DNA of 64,000 nt from Nonomuraea solani (GTDB taxonomy: Bacteria; Actinomycetota; Actinomycetes; Streptosporangiales; Streptosporangiaceae), in assembly GCF_900108335.1 (NCBI RefSeq), contig NZ_FNVT01000001.1, positions 62,001 to 126,000 on the forward strand, written 5' to 3'. This document shows, piece after piece, positions 33,726-42,667 of the stretch (positions are counted from its first letter, which is position 1; each line of letters begins with the position of its first letter). Below the pieces are notes generated by a model. The model did not search any database, was not told the origin of the DNA, and worked only from the letters and a program-made list of their open reading frames with translations. The position numbers were made by a program, and so were the translations under genes.

Positions 33726-34823
33726 CTAGAAAGTGATGACAGTGCGGGCTACTGAGCCTTGGCGGACGTGAGCAACCGCTTCGTTGATGTGGTCCAAGGG
33801 GAGGCGTTCCGTGATCAGGCCGTTCAGGTCCAGGCGGCCTGCCAAATACTGTGCGGTGAGCATGGGGAGGTCGCGGTGGGGGGCCGAGTCGCCGCCTTGG
33901 GTGCCCATCAGGCGGCGGGAGGAGAAGAGGAGCGCCGTGTCCAACTCCATGGGGTGGCCAGAGGGCGGGCTGCCCACCATGACCGTGGTGCCACCTGGTT
34001 GGGTCGAGGCGAACGCCTGGGCCAGGACTCCTGGGACGCCTGTCGCGTCGAAGGCGTAGTCCGTGCCGCCCCTTGTCAGCTCCCCTACCTGCTTGGGGAG
34101 GTCGGTGGGCTGGAGGGTGTGGGTGGCGCCGAAGCGTTCGGCGAGTTTGAGTTTTGGTTCCGCCACGTCGGCGGCGATGATCGTGGTGGCGCCGGCCAGG
34201 ACCGCGCCCTGGATGACGTTCAGGCCGACACCGCCGCAGCCCACGACGAGGACGGTCGCGCCGGGTGGGACTTTGGCGACGTTGAGGACGGCGCCGACGC
34301 CCGTGATGACACCGCAGGCCAGGAGGCACATGGCGTCGAAGGGGGCGGATTTGGGGATTTTTACGCACATGGGTTCGGCGACCACCGCGTACTCGGCGAA
34401 GGAGCCGATGCCGATGAAGCGTTTGAGCTCCGCGCCGTCCAGGGTGATGCGGGGGAGGCCGCCCATGATGGTGGGCAGGCGGGCCGGGCCCGAGCAGAGG
34501 TGGAAGCGGCCCGAGCCGCATTGATGGCAGCGGCCGCAGGGGCCGCTCATCGAGATGATGACGTGGTCGCCCGGCTTGACGGTCGTGACGCCCGTACCGG
34601 CGCTCTCGACGATTCCGGCGCTCTCGTGACCGAGGATGAACGGCGGGCGGCTCACCACGGGGCTCTTGCCGTCCATGGCCTTGAGGTCGGAGCCACAGAC
34701 TCCTGACGCCTTGATCTGGACGCGGACCTCGCCTGGGCCCGGGTCGGCGATGTCCACCTCGCGAAGTTCCATGGGGGCGTTGAAGGCGGTCAGGACGGCT
34801 GCGCGCATCAGCATGGGGTTCAC
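33726..34823 (-). CDS. Zinc-dependent alcohol dehydrogenase (MDR family)
   Basis: 365 aa from a GTG; ATGs at 34814 or 34808 are alternatives. Catalytic zinc: C and D/H in ASGVCGSDLKAMDG and GHESAGIVE; structural zinc cysteines in GPCGRCHQCGSGRFHLC; NAD motif VVGCGGVGLNVIQ. It resembles the actinomycete class III and mycothiol/NDMA-dependent group. It diverges from the ABC importer and its operator site. Confidence 0.9.
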   Translation of the reverse strand: MNPMLMRAAVLTAFNAPMELREVDIADPGPGEVRVQIKASGVCGSDLKAMDGKSPVVSRPPFILGHESAGIVESAGTGVTTVKPGDHVIISMSGPCGRCHQCGSGRFHLCSGPARLPTIMGGLPRITLDGAELKRFIGIGSFAEYAVVAEPMCVKIPKSAPFDAMCLLACGVITGVGAVLNVAKVPPGATVLVVGCGGVGLNVIQGAVLAGATTIIAADVAEPKLKLAERFGATHTLQPTDLPKQVGELTRGGTDYAFDATGVPGVLAQAFASTQPGGTTVMVGSPPSGHPMELDTALLFSSRRLMGTQGGDSAPHRDLPMLTAQYLAGRLDLNGLITERLPLDHINEAVAHVRQGSVARTVITF

Positions 34824-34910
34824 GCTAGTCCGGGGTACTGATTGCGAGCAAGCGGTTGCTCGGTACGGCCGTTGACGGTCTGGGCGGGTGAATTTACGCT
34901 CAGGACAATA

Positions 34911-34927
34911 ACCAAGCGAGCGCTAGG
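34911..34927 (+). promoter_or_regulatory. Site A of the shared 17-bp motif, importer promoter
   Basis: ACCAAGCGAGCGCTAGG: half-sites CCAAGCG and CGCTAGG around a 2-bp centre, one change from a perfect palindrome. It lies 26 bp before the lipoprotein start. The same GACAATA flank precedes site B at 46450. Confidence 0.75.
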
Positions 34928-34953
34928 CCAAATGGGCGAGGGAGGCCATCAGC

Positions 34954-36213
34954 ATGGCTCGTGGGTACGGGGTGGCGGTCAGGGCGGGATCGGGCCTGAT
35001 GGTGGTTGCCGCGCTGCTTGCCGGGTGCGCGGCTCAGCAGCGAGGTACGGCCGCGGGCGGCGACACCCCCGGCGTGACCGACACGACGATCAAGATCGGC
35101 GGTGTGCTGACCAAGACCAGCGCCAGCGGATACTCGACCAAGGACGCCGAGCTCGGCGCGAAGGCCAGGTTCGAGCGGGCCAACGCCGAAGGCGGCGTAC
35201 ACGGCAGGAAGATCGAGTTCCTCGGCGCCGAGGACGACGGCCAGGACGCGGCCAAGGGCGACGCCGCCGCGAAGAAGCTCGTACAGAAGGATCAGGTCTT
35301 CGCCCTCGTCCCCGTGCACGCCCCCAACTTCGGCGGCGCGGCCTTCCTCGAACAGCAGGGCGTCCCGTGGTTCGGGTGGGCGACGGGCCCCCAGTGGTGC
35401 GGTACGAAGACCGGTTTCGGCTACAACGGCTGCCTGGCGCCCAAGACGGGCGCGGGCTCCCAGACGTGGTGGGGCAGGCAACTGGCCGACCTGCTCGGCG
35501 GCGCCGCCGGCAAGAGCGTCTACGTACAGACCTCCGACTCCAGCGGCAGCAAGTACGGCGGCACCACCATCTCCCAGTCCTTCGTCGCCGCCGGCTTCAA
35601 GCTGGCGGGCGTGAACTCCGGCCTCCCGGCCGCCGCCCCGCCCCCCGACTGGCTCCCGTACGTCAACAAGATCATGACCTCGAACGACGGCAAGGCGCCC
35701 GACATCGTGGTCTCGGTGATCGCGGGCACCAAGTTCAACGTGGGCCTTTACGCGGCACTCAAGCGAGCCGGCTACAAGGGCGTGCTCACGGACGCGACCA
35801 GCTACGACGCCGCCATCCTGAAGGACCCCGCCAGCGCCCAGGCCCTGGAGGGCGTGATCGCGGCCCCCATGTTCGAGCCCTTCGAGTCCAACGCCCCCGA
35901 GGTCGCCCGGCTCAAGCAGGATGTCGAGAAGGTCGCCCCCGGCACCGTGCTCACCCAGCACCTGGCCATCGGCTACTGGGCCGCCGACATCTTCCTCGAC
36001 ATGGCGAACAAGACCGGCAAGGACCTGACCAGGGAGAAGTTCCTGGCCACGGGCAACGGCTCGTACGCCTACGAGAACGCCGGCTTCGGAAAGGTCCGGT
36101 ATCCCAAGGACCACACCGAGCCGAACGGCTGCGGCGCTCTGGTCAAGCTGGAGGGCGGCGCTTTCCAGGTGGCCAAGAGCATGAAGTGCTTCGACAACGT
36201 GCCGCTCAAATGA
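34954..36213 (+). CDS. Branched-chain-type ABC importer, substrate-binding lipoprotein
   Basis: 419 aa; gagggagg lies upstream of the ATG. Lipobox LLAGC with the acylated cysteine near residue 24. The mature part follows the periplasmic-binding-protein type 1 (LivK) plan: TTIKIGGVLTKTSASGYSTKD, KLVQKDQVFALVPVHAPN, and GYWAADIFLDM near the end. It delivers an unknown ligand, possibly an organic acid, to the fused permease/ATPase that follows with an ATGA overlap. Confidence 0.92.
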   Translation: MARGYGVAVRAGSGLMVVAALLAGCAAQQRGTAAGGDTPGVTDTTIKIGGVLTKTSASGYSTKDAELGAKARFERANAEGGVHGRKIEFLGAEDDGQDAAKGDAAAKKLVQKDQVFALVPVHAPNFGGAAFLEQQGVPWFGWATGPQWCGTKTGFGYNGCLAPKTGAGSQTWWGRQLADLLGGAAGKSVYVQTSDSSGSKYGGTTISQSFVAAGFKLAGVNSGLPAAAPPPDWLPYVNKIMTSNDGKAPDIVVSVIAGTKFNVGLYAALKRAGYKGVLTDATSYDAAILKDPASAQALEGVIAAPMFEPFESNAPEVARLKQDVEKVAPGTVLTQHLAIGYWAADIFLDMANKTGKDLTREKFLATGNGSYAYENAGFGKVRYPKDHTEPNGCGALVKLEGGAFQVAKSMKCFDNVPLK

Positions 36214-38807
36214 TCCTGGGCTACATCCTCAGCGGCCTGGTCACCGGCGCCATCTTCGCGATCATGGGATCGGGCCTGACGCTCTCGTACGCCGCCACCG
36301 GCGTCTTCAACTTCGCCCACGGCGCCATCGGCTTCCTGACCGCCCTGCTGTTCTACGAGCTCAACCAGGCCGGCCTGCCCGCCTGGCTCTCGGCCCTGCT
36401 GTCGGTGGCGCTGTTCGCGCCCGCGCTCGGCTACGGCCTGCACAAGGCCATGTTCCGCGGGCTCGCCCAGGCGGGGGAGACCGCCCAGATCGTCGCCACC
36501 ATCGGACTCACGATCGCGCTGCCCGCGCTCGGCCTGCTCGTCGTCGACCTGGCCGGGCTGCCGCCCGCGGACGCGACCTCGCTGCCGCGCGGCATCGGGC
36601 CGCACCCCGCCCAGGCGTTCGAGGTGGGCGGGGGAGTGCACCTGGACACCGACCAGCTCATCACGTTCGCCTTCTCGGCGGTGGCGGCGGCCGGGTTGTG
36701 GGCGTTCATGCGGCACACCCCGTACGGCCTGCGCATGCGCGCCTCCGTGGACCGCCGCCGGCTGGCCACGCTCCGGGGCATCGACGCCGACGCCACCTCC
36801 GCCCTGGCCTGGATGCTCGGCTCCGGGCTCGCCGGGCTGGCCGGGGTTCTGGCGGTTTCGGTGCTCGGGCTGGACGCGACCGCGTACACGGTGCTGCTGT
36901 TCGCCTCGGCCACGGCGGCGGTGTTCGGGCGGCTGCGCTCGATCCCGTGGACGTTCGCGGCCGGGCTCGCGCTCGGCGTCGTGCAGAACCTGGTCGCCGG
37001 ATACACCGACTTCCTCCAGGAGGTCACCGGGCTGCGTACGGCCGTGCCGGTGATCCTGCTGTTCGCCGGGCTCGTCCTGCTGAACAGGTCCCGCGACCGC
37101 GTCGCCGGCAGCGCGGCCGAGGACGCGCCGCCGCCCGACCACCTGGCCGGGTTGCCGCCCTGGCGGCGCCGCCTGCCGTGGGCGATCGGGCTGGCCGCGC
37201 TGGTGGTGTTCGCGTTCACGGGCTCCGAGTACTACGTCGGCGTCGCGGCGCAGGGGCTCGTGCTGGCGTTGATCTTCTGCTCGTTCGTGGTGGTGACCGG
37301 GATCGGCGGCATGGTGAACCTGGCCCAGGCCGCGTTCGCCTCGATGGCCGCGCTGACCTGCGGCTGGGCGTTCGCGTCCGGGCTGCCGTTCTTCGTGGCG
37401 ATCGTGCTGGGCGTGCTCGCGGCGGCGGCCGTCGGGATGCTCGTGGCGCTGCCCGCGCTGCGCCTGGGCGGGCGGGTGCTGACGCTGGCCACGCTGGCCA
37501 TGGCGCTGCTGGCCGACCAGGTGCTGTTCCAGGTGGACGCGTTCAGCAACGGGACGATCGGCTGGTCGCTGCCCGCGCTCGGGTTCGGCTTCGCCGACAC
37601 CTCCGATCCGCGTGTGCGGGTGGTGGTGCTGCTCGCGCTGATCGGCTGCGTGGCGTTGCTGGTACGCAACCTCGAACGGTCCGCCTCCGGCCGGGCGATC
37701 CTGGCCGTGCGGTCGGCGCCGGCGGCGGCCACGACGTCGGGGCTGTCGGCGCCGCGTACCAAGATCGTCCTGTTCGCGCTGGCGTCGGCGATCGCGGGGC
37801 TGGGTGGCGTGCTGTTCGCCATCTCCAAGGGGTCGATCACGGCGACCGATCTGCCGGCCTTCGCCGGGTTCGTGTGGCTGGCCGTGGTCGTGCTGCAGGG
37901 CGTGCGCCGGATCGGCGGCGCCGTGCTCGGCGGGCTGATCGCGGTGGCCGTACCCGAGCTGCTGGCGACCTGGGACCTGTCCGCGCACGTCGGCGCCATC
38001 CTGTTCGGGCTGGGCGGCATGATCCTGGCCAAGCATCCCGACGGGGTGCTCACCCAGATGGCCGAGCTGCGCCACCGCCGCCGCCCGGCCGTCACGGAGG
38101 AGATCCCCGAGGCCCCGCACGAAGGGCGGGCGCTGTTCGCGCTGGAGGGCGTCGTCGCCGGGTACGAGGACTGCACCGTCCTGCGCGGCGTGCACCTGAC
38201 CGTCAACCCCGGCGAGGTCGTCGCGCTGCTCGGCGCGAACGGCGCCGGCAAGTCCACCACCTGCGCGGCGGCGGCCGGAGACCTGCCGGTGAGCCAGGGC
38301 AGGATCCTGCTGGACGGCGAGGACGTCACCGCCTGGCCCGCCCACCGCAGGGCCCGGGCCGGGATCATGCTGGCCCCCGAGGGCAGAGGCATCTTCCCCG
38401 GCCTCACCGTGGAGGAGAACCTGCGGACCTGGCTCGCCGACCCCGAACCCGTCTACGAGCGGCTGCCCCAGCTCGCCGAGCGGCGCGGCGTGCTCGCGGG
38501 CGCCCTGTCCGGCGGCGAGCAGCAACTGCTCACACTCGCGCCCGCGCTCGTGCGCCCGCCCCGGGTGCTGATCGCCGACGAGCCGTCGCTCGGGCTGGCG
38601 CCGATGGTGGTACGCCAGATCTTCGAGGTCTTCGCCGAGCTGCGCGAACGCGGAGTGGCGCTGCTGCTCGTCGAGGAGAAGGCCACGGAGGCGCTGGCGA
38701 TCGCGGACCGGGTGGCGTTCATGCGGCTGGGCCGCGTCACCTGGGCGGGCCCGCGGGCCGAGGTCGACAGCGAGCGGTTGACCGCCGCCTATCTGGGGGT
38801 GAGGTGA
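36210..38807 (+). CDS. Fused LivH-LivM-LivF ABC transporter protein (two permeases plus ATPase)
   Basis: 865 aa from the ATG at 36210, overlapping the previous stop (ATGA). Residues 1-290 are a LivH-type permease (MILGYILSGLVTGAIFAIMG, NFAHGAIGF). About 320-610 are a LivM-type permease (GIGGMVNLAQAAFASMAALT). About 640-865 are a LivF-type ATPase with Walker A GANGAGKST, signature LSGGEQQ and Walker B VLIADEP. In most systems these are three genes; fusions of the two permeases are known, but all three in one chain is unusual. The second ATPase is separate and next. Confidence 0.93.
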   Translation: MILGYILSGLVTGAIFAIMGSGLTLSYAATGVFNFAHGAIGFLTALLFYELNQAGLPAWLSALLSVALFAPALGYGLHKAMFRGLAQAGETAQIVATIGLTIALPALGLLVVDLAGLPPADATSLPRGIGPHPAQAFEVGGGVHLDTDQLITFAFSAVAAAGLWAFMRHTPYGLRMRASVDRRRLATLRGIDADATSALAWMLGSGLAGLAGVLAVSVLGLDATAYTVLLFASATAAVFGRLRSIPWTFAAGLALGVVQNLVAGYTDFLQEVTGLRTAVPVILLFAGLVLLNRSRDRVAGSAAEDAPPPDHLAGLPPWRRRLPWAIGLAALVVFAFTGSEYYVGVAAQGLVLALIFCSFVVVTGIGGMVNLAQAAFASMAALTCGWAFASGLPFFVAIVLGVLAAAAVGMLVALPALRLGGRVLTLATLAMALLADQVLFQVDAFSNGTIGWSLPALGFGFADTSDPRVRVVVLLALIGCVALLVRNLERSASGRAILAVRSAPAAATTSGLSAPRTKIVLFALASAIAGLGGVLFAISKGSITATDLPAFAGFVWLAVVVLQGVRRIGGAVLGGLIAVAVPELLATWDLSAHVGAILFGLGGMILAKHPDGVLTQMAELRHRRRPAVTEEIPEAPHEGRALFALEGVVAGYEDCTVLRGVHLTVNPGEVVALLGANGAGKSTTCAAAAGDLPVSQGRILLDGEDVTAWPAHRRARAGIMLAPEGRGIFPGLTVEENLRTWLADPEPVYERLPQLAERRGVLAGALSGGEQQLLTLAPALVRPPRVLIADEPSLGLAPMVVRQIFEVFAELRERGVALLLVEEKATEALAIADRVAFMRLGRVTWAGPRAEVDSERLTAAYLGVR

Positions 38808-39550
38808 CCATGCTGGCCGTGGAGGGCGTGTCGGTGGCGTTCGGCGGGGTCAGGGCGCTGGACGGGGTCTCGTTCGAGGTGGGTGAGGGGCTGGTCTGCG
38901 GCGTGATCGGGCCGAACGGGGCCGGCAAGACGACGCTGTTCGACGTGGTGTCCGGGCTGCGCCGGCCCGACGAGGGGCTCGTACGGATGGCGGGGCGCGA
39001 CCTGACCGGCGTGTCACCGCTCCGGCGGGCCAGGGCCGGGCTGCGCCGCACGTTCCAGCGGACCCAGGTGTTCGGCCGGCTGACCGTGGCCGACAACGTG
39101 CTGGCCGCGCTCGACTGGCACGGCGGCGGTGGCGGGCTCGCCGCCGACCTGGCCGGGCTGCCGTCGCGGCGGCGGCTCGAACGTGAGCGCCGCGAGCGGG
39201 TGGCCGAGGTGCTGGAGCTGTGCGGGCTCACGCCACTGCGCGACGCGTACGCCGCCGCGCTCCCCGTCGGCCGGCGCCGGCTCGTCGAGCTGGCCAGGGC
39301 GCTGGCCGACCGGCCCCGGCTGCTGCTGCTCGACGAGCCCACCTCCGGGCTGGACGCCGGTCAGACGGATCGGCTGGGTGAGGTGATCAGGGCGCTGGAC
39401 ACGACCGTGCTGCTGGTCGAGCACGACATGGGCTTCGTCATGGGCACCTGCGACCGGATCGTCGTCCTGGACCTCGGCAAGGTGATCGCCACCGGGTCGC
39501 CGGCCGAGATCAGGGAGGATCCCGTCGTCAGGGCCGCCTACCTGGGTTAG
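38804..39550 (+). CDS. LivG-type ABC transporter ATPase
   Basis: 248 aa from the GTG that overlaps the previous stop (GTGA); an ATG at 38810 is possible. Walker A GPNGAGKTT, Walker B LLLLDEPTSGLD, H-loop VEHDMGFVM, and the LivG-type insertion RRTFQRTQVFGRLTV. The signature is LPVGRRRLVELARAL instead of LSGGQ, which LivG proteins tolerate. It forms the heterodimeric motor with the fused LivF domain. Confidence 0.92.
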   Translation: MTMLAVEGVSVAFGGVRALDGVSFEVGEGLVCGVIGPNGAGKTTLFDVVSGLRRPDEGLVRMAGRDLTGVSPLRRARAGLRRTFQRTQVFGRLTVADNVLAALDWHGGGGGLAADLAGLPSRRRLERERRERVAEVLELCGLTPLRDAYAAALPVGRRRLVELARALADRPRLLLLDEPTSGLDAGQTDRLGEVIRALDTTVLLVEHDMGFVMGTCDRIVVLDLGKVIATGSPAEIREDPVVRAAYLG

Positions 39551-40275
39551 GCGTGGCGTTCGGTGAAGGACAGGATGCGGCGCCAGGAGTCCTGGCAGGC
39601 GTCCGCCCACTCGGCGTAGGAGCGGTCGAAGAACGAGTGCGGCGCGCCCTCGTACACGTGGCTCTCGTGCTCGGTCCCCACCCGCGTGAGCGCGGCCTCG
39701 TACGCGGCGAAGTCCTCCGGCGTCGAGACCGTGTCGGCCCCCGCCCGCAGCAGGAGCAGCGGCGCCCCGGGCCCGGTGGCCGGCTCCTCGATGGCGCGCA
39801 GCGCGCCGTAGAAGCCGATGCCGCCCGCGAGCCCGTTGCCCTCGGCCGCCTGCCGCCACGAGTGGGCGCCGCCCATGCAGAAGCCCACCGAGAACACCGG
39901 CAGCCCGTCGGCCGCCAGCTCGTCGGTGGCGGCCTTGACGTCGGCGCGGATCCCGTCGGTGGTGACCTGCTTGACGTGCGTCATGAAGTCGAAGTCGTCG
40001 CCGCGATCCCCCAGGCCCGCCGTACGGCCGAAGTAGTCGACCGCGATCGTACGGAACCCGGCCTCGGCGAACCGTACGGCCAGGTCACGGTAGTACGGGT
40101 GCAGACCGCGCACGTCGGGCAGGATCACGATGCCGCGCCCGTTGGGCTCGGCCGGCTCGGCCCGGTAGGCGAGCAGGCGGTTGCCGTCGGCGGCGGTCAG
40201 CTCGGCCGGTTGGTGGGAGGCCACCTCGCCCTGGATCGGCGGAGCGGGCGGCCGGCTGTCAGTGGAATGGCACAT
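39547..40275 (-). CDS. Dienelactone-hydrolase-family protein
   Basis: 242 aa from the ATG at 40275. Alpha/beta hydrolase with nucleophile C in VGFCMGGAHSW, aspartate in LLLLRAGADTVS, and histidine in YEGAPHSFFDRS. Dienelactone hydrolases open enol-lactones in aromatic catabolism. It converges on livG with a 4-bp overlap, and its catabolic role fits the region. Confidence 0.88.
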   Translation of the reverse strand: MCHSTDSRPPAPPIQGEVASHQPAELTAADGNRLLAYRAEPAEPNGRGIVILPDVRGLHPYYRDLAVRFAEAGFRTIAVDYFGRTAGLGDRGDDFDFMTHVKQVTTDGIRADVKAATDELAADGLPVFSVGFCMGGAHSWRQAAEGNGLAGGIGFYGALRAIEEPATGPGAPLLLLRAGADTVSTPEDFAAYEAALTRVGTEHESHVYEGAPHSFFDRSYAEWADACQDSWRRILSFTERHA

Positions 40276-40360
40276 GACGCCAGCATGCCGAGCCGAGCCT
40301 CCGTGATCCAGGTACGAAGAGGGCCACGCTGGGCGTGTCCTCGGTCGGCAGAATTGTGGC

Positions 40361-41173
40361 ATGAACAGGGAGCTGGGCGCCTTCCTCCGGATGCGCAGGA
40401 GTGAGGTCGCGCCGGAGGACGTGGGAATGGCCGGCGGGCCGCGCAGACGGGTGCGCGGGCTGCGCCGCGAGGAGCTGGCCCAACTGGCCGGGATCAGCGT
40501 CGAATACCTGGTCCGCCTCGAACAGGGCCGCACCACTCAACCTTCGGCGTCCGTACTGGAGTCGTTGGCCACGGCGCTCGGCCTGACCGACGCCGAGCGG
40601 GCCCACCTGTTCGACCTGGCCGCCCCGCGCGCCCGCCCCCGGCCGTCCGGCGGGGTGCGGCCCGAGCTGGCCCGGCTGCTGGAGCGGGTGGCCGACGCCG
40701 ACGTGCCCGCGCTGGTCACCGGCCACCGGCTGGACGTGCTCGCCTGGAACCGGCTGGCCGACGCGCTCTTCCCCGGGCTGTGCCGCCCCGGCGCGAACCT
40801 GGCCAGGTACAACTTCCTGCACGACCAGTCGGCCACGCTCTACTCGGAGCACGAAGAGGTCCTGCGCGCCACCGTCGGCCAGTTGCGCCTGGCCACCGGC
40901 CGCCACCCGGACGACCCCGCGCTGCTTTCCCTGATCGGCGAGCTGTCCGTACGCAGTGAGCGCTTCCGCGTCCTGTGGGCCGGCCGGGTGGTCAAGGAGC
41001 GCACCCATGGCGTCAAACGGTTCCGGCATCCCGTGGTCGGCGAGCTGACGCTGCGCTACGAGACGTTCGACGTGCCCGGCGGCCCCGGGCAGCGGCTCAG
41101 CCTGCTGCATCCGGAGCCGGACGGCGTGTCGGAGGAGTCGCTGCGGCTCCTGGCCTCCTGGGGCACGCCCTAG
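40361..41173 (+). CDS. XRE regulator with MmyB-like ligand-binding domain (second copy)
   Basis: 270 aa. HTH VRGLRREELAQLAGISVEYLVRLEQG; MmyB-like domain with VPALVTGHRLDVLAWNRLADALF and HGVKRFRHPVVGELTLRYE. Divergent from the dienelactone hydrolase gene, with an 85-bp gap, so that hydrolase is a likely target. Confidence 0.9.
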   Translation: MNRELGAFLRMRRSEVAPEDVGMAGGPRRRVRGLRREELAQLAGISVEYLVRLEQGRTTQPSASVLESLATALGLTDAERAHLFDLAAPRARPRPSGGVRPELARLLERVADADVPALVTGHRLDVLAWNRLADALFPGLCRPGANLARYNFLHDQSATLYSEHEEVLRATVGQLRLATGRHPDDPALLSLIGELSVRSERFRVLWAGRVVKERTHGVKRFRHPVVGELTLRYETFDVPGGPGQRLSLLHPEPDGVSEESLRLLASWGTP

Positions 41174-41174
41174 A

Positions 41175-41600
41175 TCACCTGGCCTCCTCGGCCATGCGGC
41201 GAACCGGCGCCTCCTCGGTCATGCGGTCAAGCGGAGCCTCTTCCGCCGCGCGTTCGGCGAGCCGGGCGCGCAGCCGGGACAGGCGGTCGATCTCCGCGTC
41301 GAGGGCGGCGAGCCGGCGCTCCACCACCCCGGCGGTGGTGGAGCAACCGGGCCCGCCGCGTGGCGGCAGCGTGTCGCCCTCCAGCAGGTGCAGGCGATCG
41401 GCGCAACTGCGGACGTCCTCGACGGTCAGCCCCAGCGACAGCATGTCGCGGATCAGGCGCACCCTGGCCACCTCGCGCGGTCCGTATTCGCGCTGGCCGG
41501 TGGCCGTGCGCGGGGGCGGGGTCAGCAGCCCCCGCTGCTCGTAGAAGCGCAGTGCCCGGGGCGTGGTGCCCGCCGCGGCCGCGGCGTCGCCGATGCGCAT
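41175..41600 (-). CDS. MerR-family regulator
   Basis: 141 aa. MerR HTH MRIGDAAAAAGTTPRALRFYEQRGLL, a coiled coil, and a C-terminal tail with a repeated EEAPLDRM/EEAPVRRM unit. One cysteine pair (RSCADRL, PGCST) could bind metal or sense redox state. It lies 19 bp after the quinone-reductase-like gene and probably regulates it. Confidence 0.88.
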   Translation of the reverse strand: MRIGDAAAAAGTTPRALRFYEQRGLLTPPPRTATGQREYGPREVARVRLIRDMLSLGLTVEDVRSCADRLHLLEGDTLPPRGGPGCSTTAGVVERRLAALDAEIDRLSRLRARLAERAAEEAPLDRMTEEAPVRRMAEEAR

Positions 41601-41619
41601 CGATCCTCCAGGAAACCCT

Positions 41620-42600
41620 CTACAACTCGACGATGACGGTCCCGAAATGCCGTCCCGTGATCACCTCGTGCAACGCCCCCGGCGCCTGATCGATGCCCGC
41701 CACCCTGACATGCGGGAACGTGAGGTCGCCCGCGCGCAGCCGGTCGCCGAACCGTTCGAGCCAGTCGGATCGCTCCTGCTGACCCTGGTAGGCCCTGATC
41801 GAGATCCGCTTGAGGATGAGCTGGTACGGGTCGAGCTCGACCAGCCCGGTCTCACTGGTGGACAGTTGCCCGGACAACGCGCCGACCAGGACGAACCGGG
41901 CGCCCGGCCGGGCCGCGGCGACCGCCGCCTGGAGCTGGTCGCCGCCCACGTTGTCCAGGAGGACGTCGATGCCGTCGGGCGCGGCCTTGGCCAGTTGCTC
42001 TTCGATCGGCCCCGCGCCGCGGACCACCACCGCGTCGTACCCCAGCTCGCCGACCAGCCGGTCGGCCTTCTCCGGCGAGCCGGTGCTGCCGATCACCCGG
42101 CCGGCGCCCAGCAACCGGGCGATCTGCCCGGCCATCGACCCGACAGCGCCCGCGGCGCCCGAGACGAACACCGTGTCCCCGGGCCTGACCTCGGCGTCCC
42201 TGGTCAGCGCGGCGTAGGCGAGGTCACCCTTGCTCAGGTGCGCGACGGGGTCGGGCAGCGTGTCGCCCAGCGGCGTGACCTGGCCGATCGGCACGGCCGC
42301 GTACTCGCGCCAGCCCATCCAGTGGAAGACCAGGTCGCCGGGCCGCAGCTCGCCGGCGGCCGACACGACCTCGCCGATCGCGGGTCCTGGCAGGGTGTCG
42401 CCGGGGCGTAGCGGCGGGATGGGCGTGTTCTTCACCCTGCCGCCGACCAGCGTGCTCAGCGCGGCGAAGACGTGGAAGTAGCGGTTGCGGACCAGCACTT
42501 CACCGTCGCCAGGCACGGGTCGCGGGACCTCGGCGACGACGAAGTGCTCGGGCCGCGGCAGCCCGTCCGGGATGGTGGCGAGCCTGACTTCTCGTGACAT
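41620..42600 (-). CDS. NADP-dependent MDR oxidoreductase (zinc-free)
   Basis: 326 aa. SREVRLATIPDGLPRPEHFVVAEVP and the NADP motif VFVSGAAGAVGSMAGQIARLLGAGRVIGSTGS match the leukotriene-B4 dehydrogenase/CurA-like double-bond reductases. No zinc ligands. It reduces enones or quinones. Cotranscribed with the MerR gene. Confidence 0.9.
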   Translation of the reverse strand: MSREVRLATIPDGLPRPEHFVVAEVPRPVPGDGEVLVRNRYFHVFAALSTLVGGRVKNTPIPPLRPGDTLPGPAIGEVVSAAGELRPGDLVFHWMGWREYAAVPIGQVTPLGDTLPDPVAHLSKGDLAYAALTRDAEVRPGDTVFVSGAAGAVGSMAGQIARLLGAGRVIGSTGSPEKADRLVGELGYDAVVVRGAGPIEEQLAKAAPDGIDVLLDNVGGDQLQAAVAAARPGARFVLVGALSGQLSTSETGLVELDPYQLILKRISIRAYQGQQERSDWLERFGDRLRAGDLTFPHVRVAGIDQAPGALHEVITGRHFGTVIVEL

Positions 42601-42667
42601 GACACTCCTTAGGGCATGAGGGCGTCGCGACCCTAACCCTTGACCCGCGCGTCAAGGGCAAGCCCTT

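Noticed and set aside
34842-36209. A long plus-strand frame preceding and continuous with the fused permease
   Set aside because: It is an arginine-rich shadow of the lipoprotein gene; the true permease begins at the ATGA overlap at 36210.
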